Assembly: GCA_034440615.1 (NCBI GenBank)
Contig: JAOTOM010004350.1
Coordinates: 117,001-181,000, forward strand
Source: Ashinkailepas kermadecensis
Taxonomy: Eukaryota > Arthropoda > Thecostraca > Neolepadidae
DNA length: 64,000 nt
Reading direction: 5' to 3'
How positions within the stretch are numbered: position 1 is the stretch's first letter; each line of letters starts with the position of its first letter. This document shows positions 49,491 through 62,066 of the stretch, one piece after another. Position numbers and translations under genes: made by a program. Under the pieces are notes generated by a model. That model was not told the origin of the DNA, made no database searches, and saw only the letters and a list, made by a program, of their open reading frames with translations.

Positions 49491-50260
49491 GGCCTTGACC
49501 CTAGCTCTGGTCTTCCCTACTCAGTGTTAATAGATAGTTCTGAAATATTTTGGGTGTCTTTATATGTGATATTCCGAGACTCTGAAAGTAATCAAGAGTA
49601 TCCACTTGTAGGGTGCTGTGTTTACTTTAAGAGTATTTTACAAGCATTAGGGGCACCCAAGCAGCACCGAAGTATACACTTGTACACCAATGCTATTATG
49701 GGAAATCTTTAACCATTTTGATGATAAGTTTATCTCAGGTCCGGAATTTGCACCTTATAATTATGCATGCTACTTTGTGTTGCTTTGAAGAATGGACGAG
49801 TGCCATGAAGTAAGTATGTGTGGTAATGGTTTAATGTTTACACCCATGTTTGGGAAAGATGTCATCTGATTTGTTGATTGAGAAGAAATTGGGATATTGC
49901 AGTTATTTGGACTTATTTCCAGTTTACAGTTTAAAAGTTATTCAACGTTAATTAACATTGTATTTCGTAAGTATGTTGAACCGAAACAATGGTCGCTTTT
50001 GGTAGATATCAAATTGGAATTCCCCTGCCTCCAGTCGACCCTCTGCTACTATGGATACCTCTGCTACTGCTACCTGTCTTCCCCATCACAAGGACTTGGA
50101 GACGACTTACGTGATCGGCCAATATCGGTGCATCTCAGAGCTTCATAGTCGAACTAACCGACAAATGTGCCATTAAAAAGCGTTTTAGTCAGTGAGCATT
50201 GTCGGCAATGTCCCTACTGCCGGACCCCAGAGTGACCCGCTACCGTGCCGGCAGACGACC
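49491..50260 (+). other. 5' flank of eIF4E3
   Basis: Possible trailing part of the decayed LINE to about 49720, then unique sequence. The eIF4E3 promoter and 5' UTR should be in 49750-50260; no core element was identified. Confidence 0.35.
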
Positions 50261-50412
50261 ATGGATATCCCCGGGAAGCTACGATCTGAGGAGGAGGTGG
50301 CACTGACAGTCGGCTCGCCCAACATCACAGGCGCCGCCGAGGCTGCCACGCTCAAGGAACAGGACATGGACGGCCACGCACTGAATACGCCGTGGACTAT
50401 GTGGCTCGATAA
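50261..50412 (+). CDS. eIF4E3 coding exon 1
   Basis: Encodes MDIPGKLRSEEEVALTVG through HALNTPWTMWLD, with donor AA|gtaaga, phase 2. The frame is open upstream to 50192 but only from a GTG, so ATG 50261 is the start. The N-terminus is acidic and poorly conserved, as in other eIF4E3 proteins. Confidence 0.85.
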
Positions 50413-53400
50413 GTAAGAAATGAAAACTGCTTGGAAATTTGTCCGGTGGTCTTGAAGACTATTATGAGAACGTATTTCTGAAGAATGAGAAGCTGTGCTA
50501 TTGCAAACCCTTTATCATTGCAGAGCTGGTCGTGATTGTATGCAACTACTTCATATTTGTCATATTTAGTTGATTATTGGAAGTATGTAAACGAGCATGT
50601 GATCTTCATATGCAGTTGCACCTACTCTGTTCACTTTCGCACTGTGCTTGTACATTTTTAACGTCATTATTAGGTGGTGAACCAGAGATGTAAAAAAATG
50701 TGGAAGCATGCTGCAGATGAGAACAGAGGATCTGCAAACGTAGGAGAGTCGGATGCTGGTTTAGGTAATTTCCAATCATCAACGAAATGCGAGAAAGAAG
50801 TCTCACTGATGAAGCATCGACAAACGCGAAACGTCTAATATGTGACAGTGTAATTATTTTGTCGCGGCATTACATTACCTCCACAACAGTGCACATACGG
50901 CCTGCATCGTAGCATCCAATAGTTGGCCAGCCTTCCTCGGAGCATCCAACACACTCCGGCCTGCCCCGTAGCATCCATCAGTCCCGCAGCGTGCCTCGTA
51001 GCTTCCAACATTTCCCTAGCGCGACTCGTAGCATCCGATAGTTATCCAGTCTGCGTCGGTGCGTTATCGGTCCCCGGTCGTGACCTATCAGTGTCCGCCC
51101 ATTCCAGTGGAACCGCCAATAGGCCCACAGCCCTATAGATCCTCAGACCAGCTGAGAAAGCTCACTATACACGAGTGAGTGTCTTGTTCCCGACCTTGTC
51201 CGGGTGAGCCGTGGCAGCTGGCTGGTTCTGAAACAGAGGTGGCAGCTGGCTGCCTGAGAACTTCGCTGAAGTGAACTCTTGCACTATAAATAGGCGCATC
51301 AAACATATATTTTTGTTAATGTATGATAAATGAGGGGCATATGATATAAGTGTATAAGTAAGGTATATTTACCCAACCACCGTTATCCACTATAGGATAT
51401 TTTTAGCAGAACATAGCCACTTAAGAAATAGCTGGGATAAGTCTGGGTTAATGCAGATGTACGGCAACCACTTTCGCCGGCGACTTCAGGCAGTACGTTA
51501 TAAAGTTATAAAGTGTTAAGGCTTAATAAGAGCCATAGGGGCCCATCTGGGTTAAGCCTATCTAGAAAAGGTACTATAAATGTACATACGCTCACCCCAA
51601 TCAATCCCTTATCTCAAGTTCCTAGGGAGCTATATATCCCAGCCTATCTAGCACCATTCACTTGCTATTGCATAACACACTCAACAATTACAAACTCCTC
51701 CAATCATACCCATTGTGCTACCATAGTCAATCTCATCAGTATCACATCCCAAAGGAAGGTGCTGAATCCACTGCTAGGTACACCCTATATAAAGTTATAA
51801 AGCGTTTAGACTTAATAAGAGACCCAAGGGCCCATCCAGTTAAGTCTGTAAATGGAAGATACCATAAGCCTGGTAAAAAGATCCACCCCAACCATCCCAC
51901 ATCCTGAAGAAACCAGTCCACCAATATCCCACACACCTATCAATGCCTATCTACCCTAGCTATCCATCCCTATTCCTCTTAACACATGTGGATTAAATGC
52001 CTTATCAATAATTTTCAAACTGCATCCATGCCTTAAAGGGGTCTGTGCCGTGCACACTTACTTAACATAAATCTCACCCCTTCCATCACAAATTAGAACT
52101 CAAAAACAAGATTTTCCTGTGTAAAAAATGTGTCCACCCTACTTTTAAATACATTCAATGAGGAACTCCCCACAACATCAGCAGGCAGCCCATTCCACTG
52201 ATCAACAACCCTTTGACTGAAGACCTGTTGTCGCTTAACTGTCCTACACCTCAACTTGTCTAACCTGAATCGATGACCCCTATGTGATGCTCTAAGCTGA
52301 AGAGCGCCATTCAAATTGACTTGATCTAGTCCTTTAACAATTTTGTACATTTCAATCATGTCCCCCCTTAATCTCCTATACTTGAGTGAGTACATATCTA
52401 ATGCCACAAGCCTTTCTCCATATTCTAAGTTACCTATTCCACTGACGAGTCTAGTTGCTTTGCGCTGCACTCTTTCTTACATATCTATATCTTTTCCTAG
52501 GTAGGGGCTCCATGCTTGTATATACTATTCCAAGTGGGGTCGCACATATGCTAAGTACAGTTTTTTCATCACTTCCTTGCTCTTATATATCACACTTCTA
52601 TCAATGAGTCCTATCATTCTGAGGCCCTGTTCTTAGCTGAGATACATTGTTTTTCTGCTTTAAGATCTTTTGAAACCAACACACCTAAGTTGGGGAATAT
52701 ATCTTGGGTGAACCGTAGTCGATAACATGTGGATGTTCTGTCGATGATGTGAGCCGGCGGAGTCCGGACCGGAGCTGTGACGGGGCTCTGTGCCAGAAGA
52801 CCGCATCTCGAACGCCTTAGAGCGGCGACGGGCTTGACAAAGATGACTCGCATTTCAGACCTCCACAGGGAAGCGAAGGTACTTCCAGTGCAGAATCATC
52901 TTGATGTGATTGGAGCTCAGAACGTGGTCAAGTACTGTCGACTCGACCATCCTCTAAACTGCTTACGTGATGTGAGAGACCCTTCAAGACGAATGAAGAG
53001 TACCCCATCACGCTTCTACAACAGATTCGTGCCGCAGATGCCGTTTTATAATGGACTCTGGTAAAACGATCAATACAATATATTCACAACACGCTTACAC
53101 GAGACACTAGAGCTTAGAGAACTCGCGACTCCTGGATGCTGTGCCGCCAGACATCAATCCGGAAGAGGAAACCCTGCCAAGAAAACTTCACGTTGACTTG
53201 GCAAGACTCAGAAGCGGATGGCACCCTGGAATGGAGGACTACCTACACGAAATTGGAGCCCTTTCTTCCTCCACCTGCAGGAGATGCAACGACGGCGAAG
53301 GAAATGTCTCTCATCTTCTCTTCATCTGCCCTCAATTCTCTACTATTCGAAACAACCTCTCTCTCACTATTCTACGGGACTTCTGGACCAAACCACTAGA

Positions 53401-56400
53401 AATTGCCGAGCTCTTGATGGAAGCGAGGCTATGACGCGATCATAGTCTGGGGCTGCCTGCCTGACTGACTGCACCTCGACAACAATGTCCGTGTTTGCCT
53501 TGCATGGCCGAGTGTTGCACTGTCCGTGTCTGAGCCTGAACACTCTGACACTGTCCGTGACTGTCCCTGAGCAACCAGCACTCTCAGAGTTTGTGCCTGA
53601 GGAGGAATTAGCACACTGCCAGTCTTTGTTCCTCAGAGTGGAGTATCCCCACATTGTCCGTGTTTGTTCCTCAGAGTGGAGTACCCCGACACTACCCTCG
53701 TTTATTCCTCAGGACGGAGCGAGGCGCGACAGCCGCCGAGTATCAGGCATCACTGAAGAAGGTGTACACCATGACTACGGTGGAGAGCTTCTGGGCCGTG
53801 TTCGCCAACATCCCGGACGTGCGCGACCTGAACACGCGCTACACGTACCACATGATGCGCGACGACCGCAAGCCGCTCTGGGAGGAGCCGCGCAACTCGC
53901 GCGGCGGCACCTGGAAGATCAAGTGCCGCAAGGAGGACTCGGTGAGCACAGGCGCAGGAACGGCTCAGCCTTTGGGTTGTTGGTGACGGTGCTGTATAGC
54001 TGACGAAGGGAAGTTGCGCTATGATCTGGCTGGGCCAGTTGCTCGAGACTTAGTCGTCGGCCTGTAGCGCAGTCACAGCTAGATGTGGCACTCTGTGAGT
54101 GTTCGTTAAATACTTTCGGCCGCAACCGAAAATATTAACAGATATTGGAAGTTATGTTATATACATAATGCCTTAGGGATGCCAAGTTACCAATGAATTA
54201 GTGTTCTGCGGTATGCTGTGTTGTATGCATCAGCATCCATGCTGATGCCGTGCCTATTATTTATGTCAATACTGCTGCATCAAGTGACGAACCTGGTGAT
54301 GTTCCAAGTAAATCCGTAGTGATATCAACGCAGCAGAGAAAGTAATGCAATTTTGTGTTCCGATTTCCTCCCCAAATGCCCAAGACTGGATGTTTTTTTT
54401 TCAGTCACTGCATTTTATTGAGTATAATAATGGGAGGTGGCATGCAGGGTCTCAGTTTCAACCAACAAATATAATTCCTTGCCACTTGTTGGTTTCAGCT
54501 GGTTAAAACGGGCAGCTAATGGCACACACTGCATGTCACCAAGTGGTGAATTAATGTCAGCAAAAAGTAAATGTGGTGCAAGCAGTATACCATATACCTA
54601 TGTCAGGAACGCTTTTAGCTTCTTTCGTGTCCCTTTTCATCCAATTTACAGTTGCAATTACGTATTAGGCAACATACGTATCTCGTGAATTAGCCTGCAG
54701 ATACTTCATTCACTTTTTCAGGGTAGCACCCTGCCTTTGCGACATCGAAATAATATCATGAACAAAAGCTGAGTGGTAGCCACGGATAGGGGAATGAACT
54801 GCCCGCCAGGGACGTGATTTCACAAGATGTGCCATTCCAGAAGGTGGGTAAAGCAACGCTATTTTACACCAATTGGTAATGCCGACAGACCAACAAGTAA
54901 AAATAAATGCTTGTCTAGTCTTGAACGCAATATTAAAATGTTCGGATTTAGCCTTGAAACAAATATCTAGCATGCTTTTGAAGGTATTGATGGAAGATGG
55001 TGGCAAATACCACCTGCCAGCACTCCAGGTCATCCCACACAGGATGACCTGGAAGCCATGCTGGATGCGAGTAGCCCGAAATTTCGAGAAGACGCGCGTC
55101 TCTTCATATATTTAGGACCCAGTATTTATGGATGATATCGAACAACAAATATGCAAAATATTGAACATGTCATGGGATAAGAAGTCAATTGAACAATGTT
55201 GAAAAGTAATAGACCAAATGATCTGAAGTGAACACAAGTGTACCAAAAAGAAACAGGCTACTTTTATCCTACTGATTGTTTGATGATTATAGTGCGTCTC
55301 CCGACCACAAGATCGTGGGTTCGAGTCCCACTCGCTGCGTTCCGACCGCGATCAATGATCGTGAGCGATTGACGACGCAATATGACCGAAGCAGACGATG
55401 CGTTGTAATAATCAGTAGCCAATCATTGACCATCATAATGACTTTTGGGCACATTGACTGCAAACAGTCATATTATGCCTACACTGAGGAACAAGCTAAA
55501 GTTGGCACCAGGGACCAGTAGTGCTATCAACCAGAGCATTTGTCATGGACTGGGACTGATACATGAGAATACATGTTCATAGAAAGCCTACAAAATGACG
55601 TTTGGGCAGAATGTATTTCATTTCCAGTCCGTGCAGTCATTACTGCCTCCCCTATATTTTTTAATCAGCCGGTTTAATCCGGTTATAAACACGGGCAAGA
55701 ATCTCAGCCGGTTTCTGCCAACGCTGGTGTCAGATATGGCAGCAGCCAGGGTAGGATTTGCACTGCGTAATTCTGGATGTGGAGAGGACAATAGTTGATT
55801 AATTAAACACGGAGATAATATTTTTCCTCAAACATAGTCATCAAAAGCTCACCTTTGCACTGTGTCATGAATATTGAGCAGTTTGTCACAGAGCAGTTCA
55901 TTGTCAACAGCACCATTCAGCATCCAAATGAGGAATGGAAAGGATCATTTTCTGTGGAGGATAATATTATGGATGCCAAGCATTCAGAACCATTCTGGTT
56001 TTCCAACTCTGTTAGTAGCTACATTCTGGCTAATATTCTGGAGACTGAGTGGTGATGTGGATATAGCACTACTGGTAAGGCTAACTACCATCGACCTATG
56101 TCAATGGCGATAATGTCATGCTTGATATGCAGTTTTACGAAGGTATCCGGGAAGCCACTCGTAGCTCGCACTAACCTATAGCATCTCTCCAGCATCCGCC
56201 ATCGTGGAGAACGGAACTTCAACGCCTTTTTTCTCGTGGTCGTATTATGGCAGCATGACAGGTTCAAGGTGCCGAGAAAGAAAGGCGACAGTGACACAAT
56301 ACCTCGACGCGGGTGCATATATCAAATGGATGGACAGGATTTTCAGAGAGCTAAATGTCTAGGAATCGCCCAGGATGTTTTTCATTACTGCTACTTTGGT

Positions 56401-57617
56401 ATGGTAAATAATGTTGCTACATCCGTGATGTCACATAGTCTAAAAATGTAGCAGCTAGTTCTTTGGAAATGTTCAATGCGTTATGTATGTGACTGTTTCA
56501 AGTACTGCATGTGATCAGGCCGGCTGTTGCAGTCGGAGGTGTGGAAGGAGCTGCTGTTGGCCTGCATCGGTGAACAGTTTGACGCTGATGTTGCAGAGGA
56601 TGATGACATCTGTGGAGCTTCCATTTCGGTAAGTGAAGGTGAAAAGTACGTGCATGGGTCTGGTTTCGACGTTCACTCGGTGCCGGCGATATACTGTTAT
56701 ATTAGTGCCAGTCATACATGCACTCGTTGCTCATACACGCACTCGTTTTAACCCGGTGGGTCGGGGAAATCTGTTGTATTGTACCCGCTGAGACGTGCGG
56801 TTATGTTTACTGCACTTCTAATTGGTGCTGTTGGAACCGGACTCTTCGAGACTGAGCTGCCGTATCTTGAACAGATCAGGGATCGAGATGACCTGATTCA
56901 AATCTGGAATACCAACGCGCTGCGACAAGATGAGGCCAAGGTCATCGAGAAGTTGAGCTCGCTCGTCCCGAGAGTCAGATTTACTGCCAACTTCTACAAA
57001 CGTGAGTAATTTGCGTCGTGGTTTCTGGTGATGCAGGAAGGAGAGCCGTGTCCGATGTTTCCAAATGCGATGCATGTATGTCATCAACTTAACTTACGAG
57101 CATATGTTAAGTTACGTCTGGTATAACAGTGTTCCGCTCATTCATAGCTGATCCATTCGCTTCTGTTCACCGCTACTCTTGATTTCATTATTTTGTCTTC
57201 TTTTGTATTACACTTGTTTGTTGGTTTCTTGCGCATCTTGGAAGTCATAATGTGACACATTTTAAAGCAGGATTGAAGCGGTACTTCTTGTGGCTCTCTA
57301 CGGTGGCCTTGGGCACGGTGTTATCCTGTTCTACCTTCAAACAGGGCTCATTGCGGTTAGACGTACTGTACGCACGCTCACGCACGGAGACACCAACAAC
57401 GTCTCCAGTACGACATTGCGGCCACTCGTTCTGTTCATTTCAGAGCCAGTGCCCCCCCCCATTCTCAGCATGTATGTATGCTGTGCATGTATGCATATGC
57501 TGTATGACCTAGCGGTTGAATGAGTCGTAAAATAACCCCAAGGCTTCTCAGCACTGACTGACGAGATCCTGTGTTTCAGGTCACGAGACTCACCACGCGT
57601 TCGAGGGGAATAAGTAA
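50261..57617 (+). CDS. eif4e3: eIF4E3 (eIF4E family member 3), whole gene, 5 coding exons
   Basis: eIF4E3 is an atypical mRNA cap-binding protein related to eIF4E. Five exons join in phase: 50261-50412, 53713-53941, 56533-56628, 56875-57001 and 57580-57617, giving 642 nt and 213 codons (human about 224). Diagnostic matches are HALNTPWTMWLDK, GATAAEYQASLKKVYT, VESFWAVFANIPDV, RKPLWEEP, GGTWKIK, VWKELLLACIGEQF, RDRDDLIQIWN, FTANFYK and a final HETHHAFEG, the eIF4E3-specific tail. The start ATG has A at -3 and G at +4. The position corresponding to cap-stacking Trp56 of eIF4E (Cys in human eIF4E3) is Tyr61 here. Introns contain LINE and SINE pieces. Splice sites are inferred, with no transcript evidence. 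Confidence 0.92.
50795..50845 (+). ncRNA. Weak hammerhead-like motif
   Basis: CTGATGAAGCATCGACAAAC followed by GCGAAACGTC has the CUGAUGA and GAAA core words of a hammerhead ribozyme, but stem II pairs poorly and the cleavage strand was not found. It may be a retroelement relic. Confidence 0.2.
51499..52720 (-). mobile_element. CR1/jockey-like LINE 3' end (copy 3)
   Basis: The C-terminal reverse-transcriptase domain (52470-52093: GIGNLEYGERLVALDMYSLK, RRLRGDMIEMYKIVKGL, FSQRVVDQWNGLP) is related to but diverged from copy 2. It is followed on the minus strand by the same type of 3' UTR and a TTTATAAC-type tail near 51499. It lies in eIF4E3 intron 1, opposite to the gene. Confidence 0.8.
52777..53440 (+). 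mobile_element. LINE C-terminal fragment of a different family
   Basis: Two plus-strand ORF pieces (MTRISDLHREAKVLPVQNHL; PRKLHVDLARLRSGWHPGME then CRRCNDGEGNVSHLLFICP) match the C-terminal end of non-LTR retrotransposon ORF2, with its CxxC...H...C zinc-knuckle-like motif. It is broken by frameshifts near 53070-53130, lies in eIF4E3 intron 1 and is not part of that gene. Confidence 0.65.
53713..53941 (+). CDS. eIF4E3 coding exon 2
   Basis: After the split Lys codon it encodes TERGATAAEYQASLKKVYTM, VESFWAVFANIPDVRDL, TRYTYHMMRDDRKPLWEEP and GGTWKIKCRKEDS. Acceptor tttattcctcag, donor TCG|gtgagc, phase 0. It carries the cap-pocket residues and the dorsal Trp (FWAVF). Confidence 0.92.
53942..56532 (+). 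other. eIF4E3 intron 2
   Basis: Unique sequence apart from the SINE at 55275-55450. An inverted pair GCATGCTTTTGAAGG/CCATGCTGGATGC is too short to interpret. No other gene seen. Confidence 0.4.
55275..55450 (+). mobile_element. tRNA-derived SINE copy in eIF4E3 intron 2
   Basis: The head has B box GGTTCGAGTCCCACTC. The body GTGAGCGATTGACGACGCAA, then ATGACCGAAGCAGACGATGC and AATCAGTAGCCAATC, aligns with the minus-strand copies at 39.4 and 24.9 kb. Confidence 0.6.
56533..56628 (+). CDS. eIF4E3 coding exon 3
   Basis: Encodes SEVWKELLLACIGEQF then DADVAEDDDICGASIS. Acceptor ctgttgcag, donor TCG|gtaagt, phase 0 at both ends, 32 codons. Confidence 0.92.
56875..57001 (+). CDS. eIF4E3 coding exon 4
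   Basis: Encodes IRDRDDLIQIWNTNALRQDE then AKVIEKLSSLVPRVRFTANF and YK. Acceptor cttgaacag, donor C|gtgagt, phase 1. RDRDDLIQIWN matches the family's RDREDVVQVWN. Confidence 0.92.
57580..57617 (+). CDS. eIF4E3 coding exon 5 (C-terminus)
   Basis: A 38-nt terminal exon encodes HETHHAFEGNK and TAA, equivalent to the human HEEHHAFEG tail. The acceptor is ctgtgtttcag. Too short to be found by ORF size; recognised by homology and phase. Confidence 0.88.
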
Positions 57618-58558
57618 GCGGCGACCCAGTTCGAGGCGCGTCGAGTCGTAGCGATATTTAGCTAAGGGTGGGCGGCTCTGGAGGTGCCCACCGCCACATG
57701 GCGTCCGGACCTGGGTGGCCGCCATCTAACGGCGAGTAGTCTTTCGCCCCGTGGGAGGCCGACGTGACGACTCTGAAGCCGGCGGACGGCCGGCCACACC
57801 ACAGACAGCCGGGCAGGACTGTTGGTAAGTGGCGGACAAAATGCCTTCTGCTGTCCGCCTCTGGCTGGGCCGACATGCTTGTGCAGCACACGGAGCCCTG
57901 TCGGGTCTTCGAACGCCGCGTTCGAATTGCCTCGCTCTTGTAAGGCCTCGGCCACCAGCGGTGATGAAGCTGTGTCGTGTCGAAATCGTGCCGATTTTCG
58001 CTATTTTTGTATGACTAGCAGTTGTGTGCTTGAATCCGTCGGGTCCGTCATATTAGTGCCGGTATTCGATTAGTGTCACTGAAAACATCAGTGTGCTAAG
58101 TGAACCTTTGTGCTAATCGCTGACTGCAAGGCACCCTCAGGCAGCAGGCGGCGGCGTTCGCAGCCGACTTGCGCGTGACAGCAGAGATGAATGTTTTGTG
58201 CAAGGTGGAAGAAAGTGAAGTAACCGTACCTCAGCGAGGTGTTTAGTTGCCCACGAGCAGATTCGCTTGTCCTTATTAGCTCCATATCCTGGCGTTATTT
58301 CCTTAAGTGAGGCGCACCGTTTTCGTTTCCTGGCACATGTTTGTCGGCATGAGGCCATGAAATGCACAGGCAGCCTGCTGCACGATGGTCGCACGTTGCC
58401 ATCGTCGTGCAGGAACCGCCGGTGAACACTGGATAGGTTTGTGAATCGGCACTTCCTGGACGGGCACTCACAAGCAGTGTCCGCATCACGGACGATTGGC
58501 TGCTCAGATCAGGCTACTAGCAGCCCTGTAGATTGTTTCCGCGTGCGGTAGGTAATGG
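57618..58558 (+). other. 3' flank of eIF4E3
   Basis: GC-rich at first, then mixed; expected to contain the 3' UTR. No AATAAA was recognised nearby. No domain found in short ORFs. Confidence 0.35.
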
Positions 58559-58866
58559 TGTGTGCAGTGGACGTTATGTAGCCACCGTCGTCAATGTATC
58601 GAACTAGGTGCGGGTGCTACTGGCCTCAAACTGACCGAGTGTTGGCACGCGACTGCATCGTGTGTGCAGTGGACGTTATGTAGCCACCGTCGTCAATGTA
58701 TCGAACTAGGTGCGGGTGCTACTGGCCTCAAACTGACCGAGTGTTGGCACGCGACTGCATCGTGTGTGCAGTGGACGTTATGTAGCCACCGTCGTCAATG
58801 TGTCGAACTAGGTGCGGGTGCTACTGGCCTCAAACTGACCGAGTGTTGGCACGCGACTGCATCGTG
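58559..58866. repeat. 102-bp tandem triplication
   Basis: Three copies beginning TGTGTGCAGTGGACGTTATG at 58559, 58661 and 58763, nearly identical (one visible change, TATCGAAC to TGTCGAAC, in copy 3). Length is a multiple of 3 and one frame is open through all three copies, giving a 34-residue repeat. A coding role is not supported. Confidence 0.9.
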
Positions 58867-61555
58867 TGTGGCGGCGAGTTGAGTGCATCAGTCAACTGCA
58901 GTGGCGCCCGTGCCGGCTGAGACTGACTGGCGCGACTGGGATGCGACTGACGACCTGGACTGGGTGTCTGTGCACTGTTCCAACTCGACTGTTCAGTGCT
59001 CACGGCCCGATATCATGGCATCGGTGATGCCGTGCGGTGGTGACCTGGCTCCAGGACAGCCCGCGCCTCGATCAGTAGCATCGCGCTCCCTTCACATGGA
59101 TGTTCGCTGCCGTTCCTATGCCACACCCGGCTGCCGTTTGGAGGACCGGGGTTCCTCCACCATATTCACGTATTATCGTTGACTATCTGTCGGACCTGGT
59201 GGGTGACCAACACCCCCTCCCCTCGCTCTTTCGCTCCCCGGCGTGGAGGGAGAGTTCTTCCAGTTTTTCTTCCAATTCTTCTTGTTTGCCTGGGGTTTTC
59301 TAGCAACTGCGCTACTGTCGGGCGAGTCTCGGGGAGGTGGAGGGCAGATAGTAACAGCTTGCTGATAACTAAAGTGATCTGAACGGCTCCCGTAAGAGAT
59401 GATATTTCCCAAAGGTGTCTGTGATCAGGATGAGCAGACATTGCGATAACCTCCCCTCAAGTTGTTTTTAGCCGCATTTTATCCATATTTGTTGACCCGC
59501 CTGGTGACAGCAAGCTTGTGCGAGGTACAGCAGGCTCCGATCCACTGGCAACGCCAGGGTGCGGGAGAAGCTCTATGGCGTTCCTTAGAACATGTTGCGC
59601 ACTTGCTCAGGTAGCGACCGATGCATTTTGAAAACAAGAATCCCGCTTGTGGCTCGCTGGTTTCAAATTGTGAATCTGCGCTCGTATATTTTGTTCAGTG
59701 AAAAGAAGTAGAACCATCGATTGCACAGGTGAGCTCAGTGCCTTCAGCTGATTTAGTTGTTTTCAACTTAATGCTCTCCAGTCTTCAGTTGGTTGTCACT
59801 TGTCAGAGCTGTGATTATAACGGGGGCTTGTAACTTGGGCTTCTATTTCACGAGTGACGAAGCAGGTTCAGGAGTGCTGTAGCAGGGTTGTTTTTCGACA
59901 AGCGATATTATGAGCTGTCGACTCGGAAATTTCCCTCCGAGAATGACACGATTCCTGCGGACATCCTTTGATACCTCATTAGTGTTGTCGTGCATACAGC
60001 ACGGTATGCCGCCCATGGGCGTCGCCACGGATTTTTGGTGAAGGAGACGGGCGAACTACAGAGCTTTGTGATCGACTATTCTTCCATGCAAAGCATATTC
60101 GTACTGCTAAATTTCACGTTTGGGGGAGACGCGTCCCTCCTCCCACTGTAGCGACGCCCATGATTCTCCTTCAGATCTGATTCTAGCAAAGAGCTCTAGC
60201 GGATTGTTCAAGTGGTGAGTTCGGCAGTCTTTCACAAAAGACGGGATATCTGATCGCTGTCTGAATTTTGTAGACTTTGGAAGTGAATACTGGAGTGGTG
60301 CAGAGTAGTCAGTTGATCGTTAGACGGGCCCGAGGTGGAGCTGGCCGGCCGGTGAAGCACGTGACACCAGTGCGGCCGCACACTCAGTGCAGTCCACTGA
60401 GGAGCCGAGTAGCTCGGCCCACTGCTGCATCGCAGGCGTCGATCACTGGGTGCCACCGCTCGACTATTTCAGACATGTTTTTGGACGGTGTCGGAAGGTT
60501 GCTGGTCTTCGCGAATGTTTTCTGTTAGCGGGCGATTGCGCAAGGTTCGCCTTGTGCTACCGAGACGGTGACGAAGTCGTCTGCTCGATGAACTGAGCTT
60601 TTTGGAGGCAAACGTTTAGTGCTGGATCTGTCAGAGCATGACGGCGATATAATGCAGCCCGTTGATTCGTGTGCAATATGCGCGGTGAGAAGTGCTATTT
60701 GAAGTGCGCACGGAACATTTTATCTAGCTAACTGGTGACTGGAGCATCTGCCGTTGCTGCTCAACGCTCCGAGTGACAATTTTATGTGCGCTAAGATGGA
60801 AATACTTACTTGGTGTTGCCAAATCAAAATACGTTGTTTCCGTTTGGCGGTAAAGGTGTCCTGTTGCGCTAGAATAAGAGTCGTCATAAGCTGTGACCTG
60901 ACGTACGCTGCCGTCAATGCTGTCCCGTAATTAGTCAGCCGTCGAGAGTCACCAGCTGCCATTTGGAAGGCGGTCCGACTCGTGTGGCTGTACTAGGTGC
61001 CTACGCAAGTGAATGTTTGTCCACGGTCTGAATAGGTGATCAGCCAGTCGAATGCCAAGACCATCTGTTGCGATGATGAGACTGGTGACGCGTTAATATG
61101 GCTCTGAGCTTTCAACGTGCCGGGCTCCACCGCTGGTATTACTGTTGTTCCTCATGATACCACTGGTGCCGGACGGCGGTTTGACCTGATCAACCTGGTT
61201 GGTGTAGTCAGGTTTAGACCGGTGCGTTTTCCAGCATGCTCCTTTGTAACTGTGCGAAGACCGTATGCATTGCTAGGTACAATATGATATGCAATACACA
61301 TTACCTGCCGAAGTGTATCTTGGGTGTCATTACAGCAACAGTTCGGTGGTAGCCAAAGACAATGCAACAGAACTTAAAACGGTGCAATGCCGCAATGACC
61401 TCAAATAAGGGGTATTCAAAATGTAAAATAGGGGTGGCAGAAAATGGCTGCATGGACCGAAAATGAAATATTTCGTCCAAATGTCATTTTTTTCAGGCGT
61501 TTTATGAAAGGGGGAACAGGCAGATGTACCCTCCAAAAAAAAACAATTCGCGCTG
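58867..61555. other. No gene seen
   Basis: Short ORFs only (largest 58883-59182), none with a recognisable domain. Could include distal eIF4E3 3' UTR. Confidence 0.4.
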
Positions 61556-61629
61556 CTTTTTTTTCTCTCTCTCTCACACACCTACACACGCACCCTACCC
61601 CACATGCACGCACACGCACTCTCGCGCCA

Positions 61630-61717
<88 letters not shown>

Positions 61718-61728
61718 ACTCTCTCTCT

Positions 61729-61777
<49 letters not shown>

Positions 61778-61846
61778 CTCACCTCTCACTCTCACCTCAC
61801 TCTCACCTCACTCTCACTCTCACTCACCTCACCTCACCTCACCTCA

Positions 61847-61879
<33 letters not shown>

Positions 61880-61916
61880 CCTCACTCTCACCTCACTCTC
61901 ACCTCACTCACTCTCA

Positions 61917-61982
<66 letters not shown>

Positions 61983-62005
61983 CTCTCACTCTCACTCTCT
62001 CTCAT

Positions 62006-62053
<48 letters not shown>
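61556..62053. repeat. CT / CTCTCA / CACCTC microsatellite
   Basis: Pure CT tracts at both ends with CTCTCA and CTCACCTCA repeats between. Open Ser/Leu frames here are artefacts. Confidence 0.95.
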
Positions 62054-62056
<3 letters not shown>

Positions 62057-62066
62057 AGTGTGCATG

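Noticed and set aside
58883..59182. 99-codon ORF after the 102-bp triplication
   Set aside because: No recognised domain or splice context; length expected by chance in GC-rich sequence.
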